DNA from: Streptomyces sp. XM83C
GTDB lineage: Bacteria; Actinomycetota; Actinomycetes; Streptomycetales; Streptomycetaceae
Assembly (NCBI RefSeq): GCF_023072675.1
Contig: NZ_JALLGL010000001.1
Span: 42,090 to 106,089 of the forward strand
Direction: 5' to 3'
Length of the DNA stretch: 64,000 bases
Position 1 is the first letter of the stretch; each line of letters begins with the position of its first letter. The translations under genes were made by a program, and so were the position numbers. The notes under the pieces are model-generated. The model was not told the origin of the DNA. It did not search any database and saw only the letters and a program-made list of their open reading frames with translations. Shown here in pieces: positions 37,893-46,989 of the stretch.

Positions 37893-39020
37893 GTGAGCAG
37901 TACCGATTCCGCCGCGCTGCGGCACACCGCGCTGGACGCCGTGCACCGCTCGCTCGGCGCGACCATGACCGACTTCGCCGGCTGGGACATGCCGCTGCGC
38001 TACGGCTCCGAGCGCGACGAGCACAACGCCGTGCGCACCAAGGCCGGCCTGTTCGACCTCTCCCACATGGGAGAGATCACCGTCACCGGCCCGCAGGCCG
38101 CCGCGCTCCTCGACCACGCGCTGGTCGGCAACATCGGCGCGGTCAAGCCGGGCCGCGCCCGCTACACCATGATCTGCCAGGCCGACGGCGGCATCCTGGA
38201 CGACCTGATCGTCTACCGGCTCGCCGAGACCGAGTACATGGTCGTCGCCAACGCCTCCAACGCGCAGGTCGTGCTGGACGCGCTGACCGAGCGGGCCGCC
38301 GGTTTCGACGCCGAGGTGCGCGACGACCGGGACGCGTACGCGCTGATCGCGGTGCAGGGTCCCGCCTCGCCCGGCATCCTCGCCTCCGTCACCGACGCCG
38401 ACCTGGACAACCTGAAGTACTACGCGGGCCTGCCCGGCACCGTCGCCGGTGTCCCCGCGCTGATCGCCCGCACCGGCTACACCGGCGAGGACGGCTTCGA
38501 GCTGTTCGTGAAGCCGGAGCACGCCGTCGAGCTGTGGCAGGCGCTGACCAAGGCCGGCGAGGGCGCCGGGCTGGTCCCCTGCGGTCTGTCCTGCCGGGAC
38601 ACGCTGCGCCTGGAGGCGGGCATGCCGCTGTACGGGCACGAGCTGACCGCCGAGCTGACCCCCTTCGACGCCGGGCTCGGCCGGGTGGTGAAGTTCGACA
38701 AGGACGGCGACTTCGTGGGCCGCGAGGCGCTGCGCGAGGCCGCCGAGCGCGCCGAGCAGAACCCGCCGCGTGTCCTGGTCGGCCTGGTCGCCGAGGGCCG
38801 CCGCGTCCCGCGCGCCGGGTACGACGTCGTCGCCGACGGCAAGGTCATCGGCAGGGTCACCTCCGGCGCCCCCTCCCCCACACTGGGCAAGCCGATCGCC
38901 ATGGCGTACGTCGACGCAGCGCACGCCGCTCCCGGCACGCCGGGTGTCGGTGTGGACATCCGCGGCACCCACGAGCCGTACGAGGTCGTGGCGCTGCCGT
39001 TCTACAAGCGGCAGAAGTGA
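37893..39020 (+). CDS. gcvT: Glycine cleavage system T protein (aminomethyltransferase)
   Basis: 375 aa from the GTG at 37893; GGGAG seven bases upstream supports it over an ATG at 37839 that lies inside the riboswitch tail. GcvT transfers the methylene of glycine from the H-protein lipoyl arm to tetrahydrofolate, releasing ammonia. Seen: MTDFAGWDMPLRYGSERDEH, FDLSHMGEITVTGPQA, YTMICQADGGILDDLIVYRL with the folate-binding Asp, and the C-terminal VDIRGTHEPYEVVALPFYKR. It is followed by gcvH after 125 bp. Confidence 0.98.
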   Translation: MSSTDSAALRHTALDAVHRSLGATMTDFAGWDMPLRYGSERDEHNAVRTKAGLFDLSHMGEITVTGPQAAALLDHALVGNIGAVKPGRARYTMICQADGGILDDLIVYRLAETEYMVVANASNAQVVLDALTERAAGFDAEVRDDRDAYALIAVQGPASPGILASVTDADLDNLKYYAGLPGTVAGVPALIARTGYTGEDGFELFVKPEHAVELWQALTKAGEGAGLVPCGLSCRDTLRLEAGMPLYGHELTAELTPFDAGLGRVVKFDKDGDFVGREALREAAERAEQNPPRVLVGLVAEGRRVPRAGYDVVADGKVIGRVTSGAPSPTLGKPIAMAYVDAAHAAPGTPGVGVDIRGTHEPYEVVALPFYKRQK

Positions 39021-39145
39021 CACCGTCGTACACATCACCGTCGTGAGCGCCCGTACGTGACGCGGGGCACATCCGCCCTGGTCATGTGCGTTCCGCGCTG
39101 TCCCCCCTTCATCAGCACACCCACGCGTACAGGAGAATTCAGGCC

Positions 39146-39523
39146 ATGAGCAACCCCCAGCAGCTGCGTTACAGCAAGGAGCACGAGTGGCTGTCCCCCG
39201 CCGAGGACGGCGTGGCGACGGTCGGTATCACGGAGCACGCGGCGAACGCGCTCGGCGACGTGGTCTTCGTCCAGCTCCCCGCGGTCGGCGAGTCGGTGTC
39301 CGCGGGCGAGACCTGCGGCGAGCTGGAGTCGACCAAGTCGGTCTCCGAGCTGTACTCCCCGGTGAACGGTGAGGTCACCGAGATCAACGAGGACGTCGTC
39401 GCCGACCCCTCCCTGGTGAACTCGGCCCCCTTCGAGGGCGGCTGGCTGTTCAAGGTGCGCGTCGCGGAGGAGCCGGGCGACCTGCTCTCCGCCGACGAGT
39501 ACACCGCGTACACCGCCGGCTGA
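39146..39523 (+). CDS. gcvH: Glycine cleavage system H protein
   Basis: 125 aa starting [25 protein letters not shown] lies ten bases upstream of the ATG at 39146. The lipoyl domain carries the modified lysine K64 in [19 protein letters not shown]. The protein shuttles the aminomethyl group between the P, T and L proteins. It is 15 bp upstream of glyA, so the two are cotranscribed. The P protein gene (gcvP) is not in this window and in Streptomyces usually lies elsewhere. Confidence 0.98.
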   Translation: MSNPQQLRYSKEHEWLSPAEDGVATVGITEHAANALGDVVFVQLPAVGESVSAGETCGELESTKSVSELYSPVNGEVTEINEDVVADPSLVNSAPFEGGWLFKVRVAEEPGDLLSADEYTAYTAG

Positions 39524-39538
39524 GGAGTCACAGAGCCG

Positions 39539-40819
39539 ATGACTGTCCTGAACACGTCCCTGCACGAGCTGGACCCCGAGGTCGCCGCGGCCGTCGACGC
39601 CGAGCTGGTCCGCCAGCAGTCGACGCTGGAGATGATCGCCTCCGAGAACTTCGCGCCGCTCGCGGTGATGGAGGCGCAGGGGTCGGTCCTCACCAACAAG
39701 TACGCCGAGGGCTACCCGGGCCGCCGCTACTACGGCGGCTGCGAGCACGTCGACGTCACCGAGCAGATCGCCATCGACCGGGTCAAGGAGCTGTTCGGCG
39801 CCGAGTACGCCAACGTGCAGCCCCACTCGGGTGCCTCCGCCAACCAGGCGGCACTGTTCGCGCTGGCCCAGCCCGGCGACACCGTCCTGGGCCTGGACCT
39901 GGCGCACGGCGGCCACCTCACCCACGGCATGCGCCTGAACTTCTCCGGCAAGCAGTTCGACGTGGTCGCGTACCACGTGGACGCGGAGACCGGGCTGGTC
40001 GACATGGCCGAGCTGGAGAAGCTCGCCAAGGAGCACCGCCCGAAGGTGATCATCGCCGGCTGGTCGGCGTACCCGCGGCAGCTGGACTTCGCGGAGTTCC
40101 GCCGGATCGCCGACGAGGTCGGCGCCTACCTGTGGGTCGACATGGCGCACTTCGCCGGTCTGGTCGCGGCGGGCCTGCACCCGAACCCGGTGCCGTTCGC
40201 GGACGTGGTGACGTCCACGACGCACAAGACGCTGGGCGGACCGCGCGGCGGCATCATCCTCGCGAAGAAGGACTTCGCGAAGAAGCTGAACTCCTCCGTC
40301 TTCCCCGGCTTCCAGGGCGGCCCCCTGGAGCATGTGATCGCGGCCAAGGCGGTCTCCTTCAAGATCGCCGCGAGCGAGGAGTTCAAGGAGCGGCAGCGTC
40401 GCACCGTCGAGGGTGCCCGTATCCTCGCCGAGCGGCTGACCGCGCCGGACGCCCGCGAGGCCGGGGTGAACGTGCTGTCCGGCGGCACGGACGTGCATCT
40501 GATCCTCGTCGACCTGCGTGAGTCGGAGCTGGACGGCCAGCAGGCCGAGGACCGCCTCCACGAGGTCGGTATCACGGTCAACCGCAACGCCGTCCCGAAC
40601 GATCCGCGGCCCCCGATGGTCACCTCGGGCCTGCGGATCGGCACGCCCGCGCTCGCCACCCGCGGCTTCACCGCCGAGGACTTCGCCGAGGTCGCGGACG
40701 TGATCGCCGAGGCGCTCAAGGCGCCTTCCCCCTTCGGGGAAGCCGACGCGGAGGCCCTGAAGGCCCGCGTGAAGGCGCTCGCCGACAAGCACCCGCTGTA
40801 CCCGGGTCTGAACAAGTAA
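39539..40819 (+). CDS. glyA: Serine hydroxymethyltransferase
   Basis: 426 aa. It interconverts serine and glycine with tetrahydrofolate. The N-terminal [20 protein letters not shown] and [20 protein letters not shown] are the conserved opening, and the PLP lysine is K230 in [14 protein letters not shown]. The C-terminal domain contains [20 protein letters not shown]. It lies 15 bp after gcvH and ends in a strong terminator at 40833. With gcvTH it supplies one-carbon units from serine and glycine and is presumably induced by glycine through the riboswitch. Confidence 0.98.
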   Translation: MTVLNTSLHELDPEVAAAVDAELVRQQSTLEMIASENFAPLAVMEAQGSVLTNKYAEGYPGRRYYGGCEHVDVTEQIAIDRVKELFGAEYANVQPHSGASANQAALFALAQPGDTVLGLDLAHGGHLTHGMRLNFSGKQFDVVAYHVDAETGLVDMAELEKLAKEHRPKVIIAGWSAYPRQLDFAEFRRIADEVGAYLWVDMAHFAGLVAAGLHPNPVPFADVVTSTTHKTLGGPRGGIILAKKDFAKKLNSSVFPGFQGGPLEHVIAAKAVSFKIAASEEFKERQRRTVEGARILAERLTAPDAREAGVNVLSGGTDVHLILVDLRESELDGQQAEDRLHEVGITVNRNAVPNDPRPPMVTSGLRIGTPALATRGFTAEDFAEVADVIAEALKAPSPFGEADAEALKARVKALADKHPLYPGLNK

Positions 40820-40832
40820 GTCACGTTTCGCG

Positions 40833-40873
40833 GGGCACCGCGCACACTGGGAGTACCGGCGTGCGCGGTGCCC
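40833..40873 (+). terminator. Terminator between glyA and sdaA
   Basis: GGGCACCGCGCAC (40833-40845) pairs perfectly with GTGCGCGGTGCCC (40861-40873), a 13-bp stem extended by three more pairs past a bulge. It lies 13 bp after the glyA stop and separates the gcv-glyA unit from sdaA. Confidence 0.8.
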
Positions 40874-40922
40874 GCGCCCTGCACCCCCACTTCTCGCACC
40901 ACCCCGTTCCTAGGAGTCACCC

Positions 40923-42290
40923 GTGGCCATCTCGGTCTTCGACCTGTTCTCGATCGGCATCGGCCCGTCCAGCTCCCACACGGTCGGCCCGATGCGCGCG
41001 GCCCGGATGTTCGCCCGGCGGCTCCGCAACGAGGGCCTGCTCGACAGGGCCGCCCAGGTCCGCTGCGAGCTGTACGGCTCGCTGGGGGCCACCGGTCACG
41101 GCCACGGCACGCCGAAGGCCGTACTGCTCGGCCTGGAGGGCGACTCGCCGCGCACGGTCGACGTGGAGACCGCGGACGAGCGGGTGGAGAAGATCAAGCA
41201 GGCGGGGCGGCTGCGGCTGCTCGGCGAGCACGAGATCACCTTCGACTTCGATCAGGACCTGGTGCTGCACCGCCGCAAGGCGCTGCCGTACCACGCCAAC
41301 GGCATGACCGTGCAGGCGTTCGCCTCCGACGGCGCCGAGCTGCTGTCGAAGACGTACTACTCGGTGGGCGGCGGTTTCGTCGTCGACGAGGACGCGGTCG
41401 GCGCGGACCGGATCAAGCTGGACGACACGGTGCTGAAGTACCCCTTCCGCACCGGTGACGAGCTGCTGCGGCTGACGAAGGAGACCGGCCTGTCGATCTC
41501 CTCGCTGATGCTGGAGAACGAGCGTGCCTGGCGCACCGAGGAGGAGATCCGCGCGGGCCTGCTGGAGATCTGGCGGGTGATGCAGGCGTGCGTGACGCGC
41601 GGCATGTCCCGCGAGGGCATCCTGCCGGGCGGGCTGAAGGTGCGCCGCCGGGCCGCGGTCACCGCCCGCCAGCTGCGCGCGGAGGGCGATCCGCTGGCCC
41701 GTTCCATGGAGTGGATCACCCTGTACGCGATGGCCGTCAACGAGGAGAACGCGGCCGGCGGACGCGTGGTGACCGCCCCGACGAACGGCGCGGCCGGCAT
41801 CATCCCGGCGGTGCTGCACTACTACATCGACTTCGTGCCGGGCGCCGACGAGGACGGTGTGGTGCGGTTCCTGCTGGCGGCGGGCGCGATCGGCATGCTG
41901 TTCAAGGAGAACGCCTCCATCTCCGGCGCCGAGGTCGGCTGCCAGGGTGAGGTCGGCTCGGCCTGCTCGATGGCTGCGGGCGCGCTCGCGGAGGTGCTGG
42001 GCGGCACCCCGGAGCAGGTGGAGAACGCCGCGGAGATCGGCATGGAGCACAACCTGGGCCTGACCTGCGACCCGGTCGGCGGTCTGGTGCAGATCCCGTG
42101 CATCGAGCGCAACGGCATGGCCGCGGTGAAGGCCGTCACGGCGGCGCGGATGGCGATGCGCGGCGACGGCTCGCACAAGGTGTCCCTGGACAAGGTCATC
42201 AAGACGATGAAGGACACCGGCGCCGACATGTCGGTGAAGTACAAGGAGACGGCGCGCGGCGGTCTCGCCGTCAACATCATCGAGTGCTGA
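40923..42290 (+). CDS. sdaA: L-serine ammonia-lyase, iron-sulfur type, single chain
   Basis: 455 aa from a GTG at 40923 with AGGAG upstream. It deaminates serine to pyruvate using a 4Fe-4S cluster. The N-terminal beta domain has [20 protein letters not shown]. The catalytic alpha domain has [20 protein letters not shown]. Cluster ligands C340 and C348 lie in [15 protein letters not shown], and C382 in [14 protein letters not shown]. Alpha and beta domains are fused, the E. coli SdaA/SdaB arrangement. It completes the glycine-serine-pyruvate route. Confidence 0.98.
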   Translation: MAISVFDLFSIGIGPSSSHTVGPMRAARMFARRLRNEGLLDRAAQVRCELYGSLGATGHGHGTPKAVLLGLEGDSPRTVDVETADERVEKIKQAGRLRLLGEHEITFDFDQDLVLHRRKALPYHANGMTVQAFASDGAELLSKTYYSVGGGFVVDEDAVGADRIKLDDTVLKYPFRTGDELLRLTKETGLSISSLMLENERAWRTEEEIRAGLLEIWRVMQACVTRGMSREGILPGGLKVRRRAAVTARQLRAEGDPLARSMEWITLYAMAVNEENAAGGRVVTAPTNGAAGIIPAVLHYYIDFVPGADEDGVVRFLLAAGAIGMLFKENASISGAEVGCQGEVGSACSMAAGALAEVLGGTPEQVENAAEIGMEHNLGLTCDPVGGLVQIPCIERNGMAAVKAVTAARMAMRGDGSHKVSLDKVIKTMKDTGADMSVKYKETARGGLAVNIIEC

Positions 42291-42385
42291 ACACGCCCGG
42301 CCCGAACCTCCCCCGGCATCAGGGGCGTTGATCCGGGGCATAAAACAACTCCCGTCCCCCCACCAGCACATACGGGAGTCCCCCC

Positions 42386-42943
42386 ATGCTCCGCGGCATC
42401 GACGTGAGCGCTTACCAGCCCTCCGCCTACAACACCGCCGGCCTCTCCTTCGTCTTCGTGAAGGCGACGGAGGGCCGCACCTACGTCAACCCCAAGCTCG
42501 CCGCCCAGACCGAGCGCGCCCGTGACGCGGGTCTGGTCGTCGGCTTCTACCACTTCCTGTGGCCGGGCAACCTGACCGCCCAGGCCGAGTACTTCCTCGC
42601 CAAGGCGCCGGAGAAGCGCGGCGACATCCTGGCCGTCGACTGGGAGACCACCGGCGCGGGCAGCCACGCGTCGAACGCGGAGAAGGACTCCTTCATCCGC
42701 ACCCTGAAGCGGCTGCGCCCGCAGCAGCGGGTTGTCCTGTACTGCAACCGGGACTTCTGGCTGAACGTCGACACCACCTCGTACGCGGGCGACGGTCTGT
42801 GGATCGCCGACTATGTGACCGCGGGCAAACCCCGGATCAAGGCGAAGTGGCGTTTCCACCAGTACACCTCCACCCCGGTCGACACGAACGTGGCCGATTT
42901 CGCGAGCGTGGCGGCGCTGCGCTCGTGGGCTCTGGCGGAGTGA
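42386..42943 (+). CDS. GH25-family muramidase-like protein, no signal peptide
   Basis: 185 aa starting MLRGIDVSAYQPSAYNTAGL; the opening GIDVSAYQ and the catalytic Asp/Glu region DILAVDWETTGAG are the GH25 (Chalaropsis-type lysozyme) signatures. YCNRDFWLNVDTT and FHQYTSTPVDTNVADFASVA complete the barrel. The start is firm: GGGAG lies seven bases upstream, and the GH25 domain begins at residue 3. No signal peptide or membrane helix exists, so either it is released by lysis or exported by an unusual route. The GGGAG can pair with ACTCCCG (42348-42354) in a 7-bp hairpin, which may hold back translation. Confidence 0.9.
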   Translation: MLRGIDVSAYQPSAYNTAGLSFVFVKATEGRTYVNPKLAAQTERARDAGLVVGFYHFLWPGNLTAQAEYFLAKAPEKRGDILAVDWETTGAGSHASNAEKDSFIRTLKRLRPQQRVVLYCNRDFWLNVDTTSYAGDGLWIADYVTAGKPRIKAKWRFHQYTSTPVDTNVADFASVAALRSWALAE

Positions 42944-43095
42944 GACGCGCCGCTCGTCTCAGGTGTCACACCGTTGTCCCACAACCCATTTCATCGGCTG
43001 ATCGGTCGAAGGGGCGAGAGTTTCATGGCGCGTACAGCCTTCAGGGCGCGCGGGCGGCCCGAGATGGGTCCGTGGACACGCCGAACGGTGGGCTC

Positions 43096-43276
43096 ATGAC
43101 GCAGACCGACGACCGAGCAGCGATCGCGACGGCCCGGGGAGCGGCACCTGGTCCAGCGGTTCCTGGAACGGCCGCTCGCACAGGCCATGGGGCGGTCCCT
43201 GCGCAGCGCGGCGTTCCGTCCGGCGGACCCTCAGCCCCGCGCCCCGCGCCGGCCGCGATTCGGGCAGGGCCGCTGA
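43096..43276 (+). pseudogene. Possible frameshifted small gene
   Basis: In the 403-bp stretch between the muramidase and reductase genes, ATG at 43096 opens MTQTDDRAAIATARG. From about 43139 the protein-like reading moves to the next frame (ERHLVQRFLERPLAQAMGRS, then LRSAAFRPADP) and stops at 43274-43276, shortly before a terminator hairpin. Together they would make a ~60-aa protein interrupted by one frameshift. Third-position G/C supports coding in both halves, but no family is recognised; a sequencing error or chance is possible. Confidence 0.3.
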
Positions 43277-43286
43277 CGCCCTCCAC

Positions 43287-43320
43287 GGGCGGGCCGGGCC
43301 GCTGAGGGCTCGGCCCGCCC
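43287..43320. terminator. Bidirectional terminator before the reductase gene end
   Basis: GGGCGGGCCG (43287-43296) pairs perfectly with CGGCCCGCCC (43311-43320) around a 14-nt loop. It lies 26 bp beyond the reductase stop and 10 bp after the small frameshifted frame. Confidence 0.7.
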
Positions 43321-43346
43321 CGGGCGACGTGCGGGTTACCCAGGGG

Positions 43347-44009
43347 TCAGCCGCGGTACGCCTCCTGCCGTTCCGGGGACGCCTCCGCCAGCGCCCTGCG
43401 CACCTCCTCCACGCCTTCCCGCAGGCCGTACACCGGGGTGCCGGGCTGCTGCCGCCAGGAGTCGTCGATGCCGCCCGCGTCGACGGTGTCGAAGCCCAGC
43501 TCGTCGATGAGGGCGCGCACCTTCGCCTTGGCCGCCTCGTCGTCCCCGGCCACGGGCAGCGCCATCCGCTCGGGGTGGCCGGCGGGCAGCGCCCGGTCCA
43601 CAAGGTCTTGGGCGTAGGTGCCGTTGAACGCCTTGATCACGGGGTGGCCGATCCGGCGCTCGGTCCAGCGGCTCTCGGTGATGCCCTCGTCCTCGATCTC
43701 GTCGATACGGCCGTCCCGCTCATGCGGGTAGTAGTTGCCGGTGTCGATGACGGCGACGCCGTCGGCGGCCCCGTCGAGGAAGCCGGCGGGCAGCTCCGGT
43801 ACGGCCTTCACGGGGACGGCGACGACGACGATCTCCGCGCCGCGCGCCGCCTCCTCGACCCGTACCGGTGTCGCGCCCGTCTCCTCGGCAAGCCCGGTGA
43901 GGGTCTGTGGTCCGCGCGAGTTGGCGACGGAGACGTCGTGCCCGAGTGCGGTGAGCCGCCGGGTGAGGTTGCCGCCGATGTGCCCCGCGCCGATGATGCC
44001 GATCTTCAT
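43347..44009 (-). CDS. NAD(P)-binding reductase, F420:NADP oxidoreductase-like
   Basis: 220 aa starting MKIGIIGAGHIGGNLTRRLT; GGAAGG precedes the ATG at 44009 by eight bases. The N-terminal dinucleotide motif GAGHIGG is followed by VSVANSRGPQTLTGLAEETG and IVVVAVPVKAVPELPAGFLD. The middle has VIDTGNYYPHERDG and VIKAFNGTYAQDLVDRALPA, typical of the NADPH-dependent F420 reductase/6-phosphogluconate-dehydrogenase-like group. True F420 use cannot be read from sequence. It is followed by a strong hairpin and lies 112 bp downstream of the GntR gene. Confidence 0.88.
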   Translation of the reverse strand: MKIGIIGAGHIGGNLTRRLTALGHDVSVANSRGPQTLTGLAEETGATPVRVEEAARGAEIVVVAVPVKAVPELPAGFLDGAADGVAVIDTGNYYPHERDGRIDEIEDEGITESRWTERRIGHPVIKAFNGTYAQDLVDRALPAGHPERMALPVAGDDEAAKAKVRALIDELGFDTVDAGGIDDSWRQQPGTPVYGLREGVEEVRRALAEASPERQEAYRG

Positions 44010-44121
44010 GTCGGCCGCCTTCCCGAAAGTCGATGCACATGCATAGGTCGGCTGGTACAACCTCCCGGCGCGGCGGCCTGTTCCGCCGTGGCCGCGTCCC
44101 CACCCGTTCGGACCGCCCGTG

Positions 44122-44817
44122 TCACCCTTCGGGCTGCCCGGCCTGCCCGAACGGGTCCTGGAGTTCCTTCGCCAGTACGGCCGCCGCGAGGTCGGCGTCG
44201 CCGTCCGCGACGGCCTGCGCCACCGCCTCGTGGGCGGCGTCGCCGTGGTTCGGGTCACGGGCGCGCAGCCCGGTCAGGGCGAGCAGTTCGACGAGGCCCT
44301 TGCACAGGACCGGCACGAACTGGGCGAACAGGCCGGACAGGACGACGTTGTGCGCGGCGTCCACGACGACCGCGTGGAAGGCGATGTCGGCGTCGACGAA
44401 GGCCGCGTCGTCGCCCTCGGCCGCGGCGCGCCGGGCGGCGAGCGCGGCGTGCAGGGCGGCGATGTCCTCGTCGGTGCGTCGGTGCGCGGCGAGGCGGGCG
44501 GCGTGCACCTCGACGCCCGCGCGGACCTCGTAGACGTCGGTGACCGCGGCCCGGCGCAGCCGGGCGGGGAAGTCGTCGACCGGCGCGGTGGCGGTCACGA
44601 ACACCCCGGCGCCCTGCCGGGGCCGTACGAGACCGGCGCCGGCCAGGGCGCGCAGGGCCTCACGGACGGTGGAGCGGCCGACGCCGAGTTCCTTGGCGAG
44701 GTTGGTCTCGCCGGGGAGTTTGGCGCCGACCGGCCAGGTGCCGTCGGCGATCCGGGCGCGCAGCCGGGCGGCGGCCTGTTCGACCAGGGGGCTGGGGCGC
44801 AGCGGGCCGGTGTCCAT
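44122..44817 (-). CDS. GntR/FadR-family regulator with FCD domain
   Basis: 231 aa starting MDTGPLRPSPLVEQAAARLR. The winged helix-turn-helix spans residues 10-72 (GETNLAKELGVGRSTVREAL, then RALAGAGLVRPRQGAGVFVT). The FCD ligand domain follows, with the metal/ligand His-containing segments IAFHAVVVDAAHNVVLSGLF and HGDAAHEAVAQAVADGDADL. FadR-type GntR proteins sense carboxylic acids. It is divergent from leuA, with two 13-bp direct repeats between, so it may control itself and perhaps leucine synthesis; that link is inferred. Confidence 0.93.
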   Translation of the reverse strand: MDTGPLRPSPLVEQAAARLRARIADGTWPVGAKLPGETNLAKELGVGRSTVREALRALAGAGLVRPRQGAGVFVTATAPVDDFPARLRRAAVTDVYEVRAGVEVHAARLAAHRRTDEDIAALHAALAARRAAAEGDDAAFVDADIAFHAVVVDAAHNVVLSGLFAQFVPVLCKGLVELLALTGLRARDPNHGDAAHEAVAQAVADGDADLAAAVLAKELQDPFGQAGQPEG

Positions 44818-44829
44818 CGGGGCTCACCA

Positions 44830-44868
44830 ACTTGTCTGAGGAGTGATCGGATTTCACTTGTCTGAGGA
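44830..44868. promoter_or_regulatory. Direct repeats ACTTGTCTGAGGA in the GntR/leuA spacer
   Basis: The 13-bp sequence occurs at 44830-44842 and again at 44856-44868, a 26-bp step, with a partial GAGGA copy after. The repeats lie 13-51 bp upstream of the GntR start and just before the leuA leader peptide. FadR-type sites often contain TTGT/ACNA half-sites, so these are likely operators. Confidence 0.5.
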
Positions 44869-44894
44869 CCTGAGGAGTGGCTAGCGTACCGTCC

Positions 44895-44939
44895 ATGACG
44901 CTCCGCGGTCTCCTTCTCGGCTGCCGCGGCGGGGCCTGA
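44895..44939 (+). CDS. Leucine leader peptide of leuA, 14 aa
   Basis: The short frame encodes [14 protein letters not shown] and stops at 44937-44939. Four of its fourteen codons are leucine, three of them consecutive (CTC CTT CTC at 44910-44918). It is followed at once by mutually exclusive hairpins (44924-44968) and then leuA. This is the classical design of transcription attenuation by charged leucyl-tRNA: scarce Leu-tRNA stalls the ribosome at the triple Leu and favours the antiterminator. Confidence 0.85.
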   Translation: MTLRGLLLGCRGGA

Positions 44940-44968
44940 CGCGACCGGCACCCCGCCGCGGGGTGCCG
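44924..44968 (+). promoter_or_regulatory. leuA attenuator: alternative antiterminator and terminator hairpins
   Basis: CCGCGGCGGGG (44924-44934) pairs perfectly with CCCCGCCGCGG (44951-44961), the antiterminator. CGGCACCCCG (44946-44955) pairs perfectly with CGGGGTGCCG (44959-44968), the terminator. The two share bases 44951-44961 and cannot coexist. A ribosome finishing the leader peptide would cover 44924-44934 and allow the terminator, while one stalled at the first Leu codon of the triplet would not. No U-tract follows, as is usual in Streptomyces. Confidence 0.8.
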
Positions 44969-45012
44969 TGCTGCCGGTCACCGCCGCACCGAGCCGGAGA
45001 GGCCGACCGACG

Positions 45013-46722
45013 ATGACCCTGACCGACGTATGGAATCCGCAGCGTCCCAGCGGGATGCCGTACCACCGCTACCGCCCCCACCACGAGCGGGTGCGGGTGC
45101 CCGTGACCGAGCGGCGCTGGCCCGCCGCCCTGATCGAGCGCGCCCCGCTGTGGGTGCCGGTCGATCTGCGCGACGGCAACCAGGCACTCGCCGAGCCGAT
45201 GGACCCGGCCCGCAAGCGGCGCTTCTTCGATCTGCTGGTCCGCGTCGGCTACAAGGAGATCGAGGTCGGCTACCCGTCCGCCAGCCGGACCGACTTCGAC
45301 TTCGTCCGCGACCTCGCGACCGGCCCGGACGCGCTGCCCGACGATGTGACTCCGGTCGTGTTCACCGCGGCACGGGCCGATCTGATCGAGCGCACCTTCG
45401 AAGCCGTCGAGGGCCTGCCGCGGGCCGTGGTCCATCTGTACGTCGCCACGTCCCCGGTGTGGCGGGAGGTGGTCCTCGGCCGGGACCGGGCCGGGGTGCG
45501 GCGCATCGTGCGGGAGGCGGCCGAGCTGATGGCCCGCCGGGCCGGTGACACCCCGTCGGTGCGGTTCCAGTTCTCCCCGGAGACCTTCAATCTGACCGAA
45601 CCGGACTTCGTCCTCGAACTCTGCGACGAACTGACGGAGTTCTGGGACGCGAGCCCGGACCGGCCCGTCACCCACAATCTTCCCGCCACCGTGGAGATCG
45701 CCACCCCGAACGTGTACGCCGACCAGATCGAGTACATCCACCGGCATCTCGCGCGGCGGGACAGCGTCGTCCTCTCCGTCCACCCGCACAACGACCGCGG
45801 CACCGGCGTCGCCTGCGCCGAACTCGCCGTGCTGGCCGGGGCGCAGCGCGTCGAGGGCTGCCTCTTCGGCAACGGCGAACGCACCGGCAACGTCGACCTG
45901 GTCACCCTCGCGCTGAACCTGTACGCCCAGGGCGTCGACCCCATGATCGACCTCAGCGACATCGACGCGGTGCGGGAGACCGTCGAGCACTGCAACCGGC
46001 TGCCCGTGCACCCCCGCCACCCCTACGTCGGCGACCTCGTGTACACGGCGTTCTCCGGCACCCACCAGGACGCCATCAGCAAGGGTCTCGCGCACCACGC
46101 CCGCGCGGCACGGGAGGCGGGTCTGCCGGAGCGGCTGGCGCCCTGGTCGGTGCCGTATCTGCCGGTCGACCCGGCCGATGTGGGCCGCACCTATGAGGCG
46201 GTGATCCGGGTCAACTCCCAGTCCGGCAAGGGCGGTGTGGCGTATCTGCTGCGCACACGCACCGGGCTGGACCTGCCGGCGCGGATGCGAGCCGACTTCG
46301 CGCGGGTCGTGCAGGAGGCCACGGAGGACAGCGGGGGCGAGGCCACACCGAAGGAGGTGGAGGAGCTGTTCCGGGCGACGTATCTCGCCGACGCGGTGAT
46401 CCGGCCGGACGTGTGGTCCGTGCACAGCGACCCGTCCGGCGCCCACCGTTTCGTCTGCACGCTGGACACCGGCGACCGCACCGCCGACCTCGAGGGCACC
46501 GGCAGCGGCCCGCTGACCGCGTTCGCGGACGCGCTCGCCGGCGCCGGGTACGCCGTGGAGGTGCTGGAGGCGAGCGACCAGCCGGTGACCGACGGCACCG
46601 CCGCCTACGCGGAGTGCCGGGTGGGCGGGGTCACCGTGTGGGGCGCGGGCATCGCCCCGTCCCCGCTCGCGGCGCGGGTCGCGGCGGTCGTCTCGGCGGT
46701 GAACCGGGCGGCGGCCCGATGA
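45013..46722 (+). CDS. leuA: 2-isopropylmalate synthase
   Basis: 569 aa starting [26 protein letters not shown] lies about ten bases before the ATG at 45013. It condenses acetyl-CoA with 2-oxoisovalerate, the first committed step of leucine synthesis. The TIM barrel begins [12 protein letters not shown], with metal ligands in [37 protein letters not shown], and [16 protein letters not shown]. The C-terminal regulatory domain (from about residue 430) binds leucine for feedback inhibition. It is the longer, class II type. Expression is governed by the leader peptide and attenuator just upstream. Confidence 0.97.
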   Translation: MTLTDVWNPQRPSGMPYHRYRPHHERVRVPVTERRWPAALIERAPLWVPVDLRDGNQALAEPMDPARKRRFFDLLVRVGYKEIEVGYPSASRTDFDFVRDLATGPDALPDDVTPVVFTAARADLIERTFEAVEGLPRAVVHLYVATSPVWREVVLGRDRAGVRRIVREAAELMARRAGDTPSVRFQFSPETFNLTEPDFVLELCDELTEFWDASPDRPVTHNLPATVEIATPNVYADQIEYIHRHLARRDSVVLSVHPHNDRGTGVACAELAVLAGAQRVEGCLFGNGERTGNVDLVTLALNLYAQGVDPMIDLSDIDAVRETVEHCNRLPVHPRHPYVGDLVYTAFSGTHQDAISKGLAHHARAAREAGLPERLAPWSVPYLPVDPADVGRTYEAVIRVNSQSGKGGVAYLLRTRTGLDLPARMRADFARVVQEATEDSGGEATPKEVEELFRATYLADAVIRPDVWSVHSDPSGAHRFVCTLDTGDRTADLEGTGSGPLTAFADALAGAGYAVEVLEASDQPVTDGTAAYAECRVGGVTVWGAGIAPSPLAARVAAVVSAVNRAAAR

Positions 46723-46769
46723 GCGCGGCGACGAGCCCGTAGGCGCCGGGGAGGACGTCCCGCACGCGC

Positions 46770-46890
46770 GGGACGCGCCGGCCGTGCGGGAAATCCAGAC
46801 CGTGCGGGACGCGCCGGCCGTGCGGGAAATCCAGACCGTGCGGGACGCGCCGGCCGTGCGCAAGGTCCTGACCGTGCCGGATGCGCCGGC
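46770..46890. repeat. 36-bp tandem repeat, about 3.4 copies
   Basis: Units starting GGGACGCGCCGGCCGTGCGG at 46770 and 46806 are identical over 36 bp. A third at 46842 differs at a few positions, and a partial copy follows. It lies 48 bp after leuA. One frame would repeat the 12-residue DAPAVREIQTVR, but it has no ribosome binding site. It may be a replication-slippage array or a leftover of a lost gene. Confidence 0.8.
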
Positions 46891-46989
46891 CGGACGTGCT
46901 CCCGTGCCGAGGGGGCGCCCCCGGACCACCGGGCGGGCGCCACCTCGGGCCGGGGAACGCGCCTGGTCAGGCGGGTCCCCGGCGGTGTC

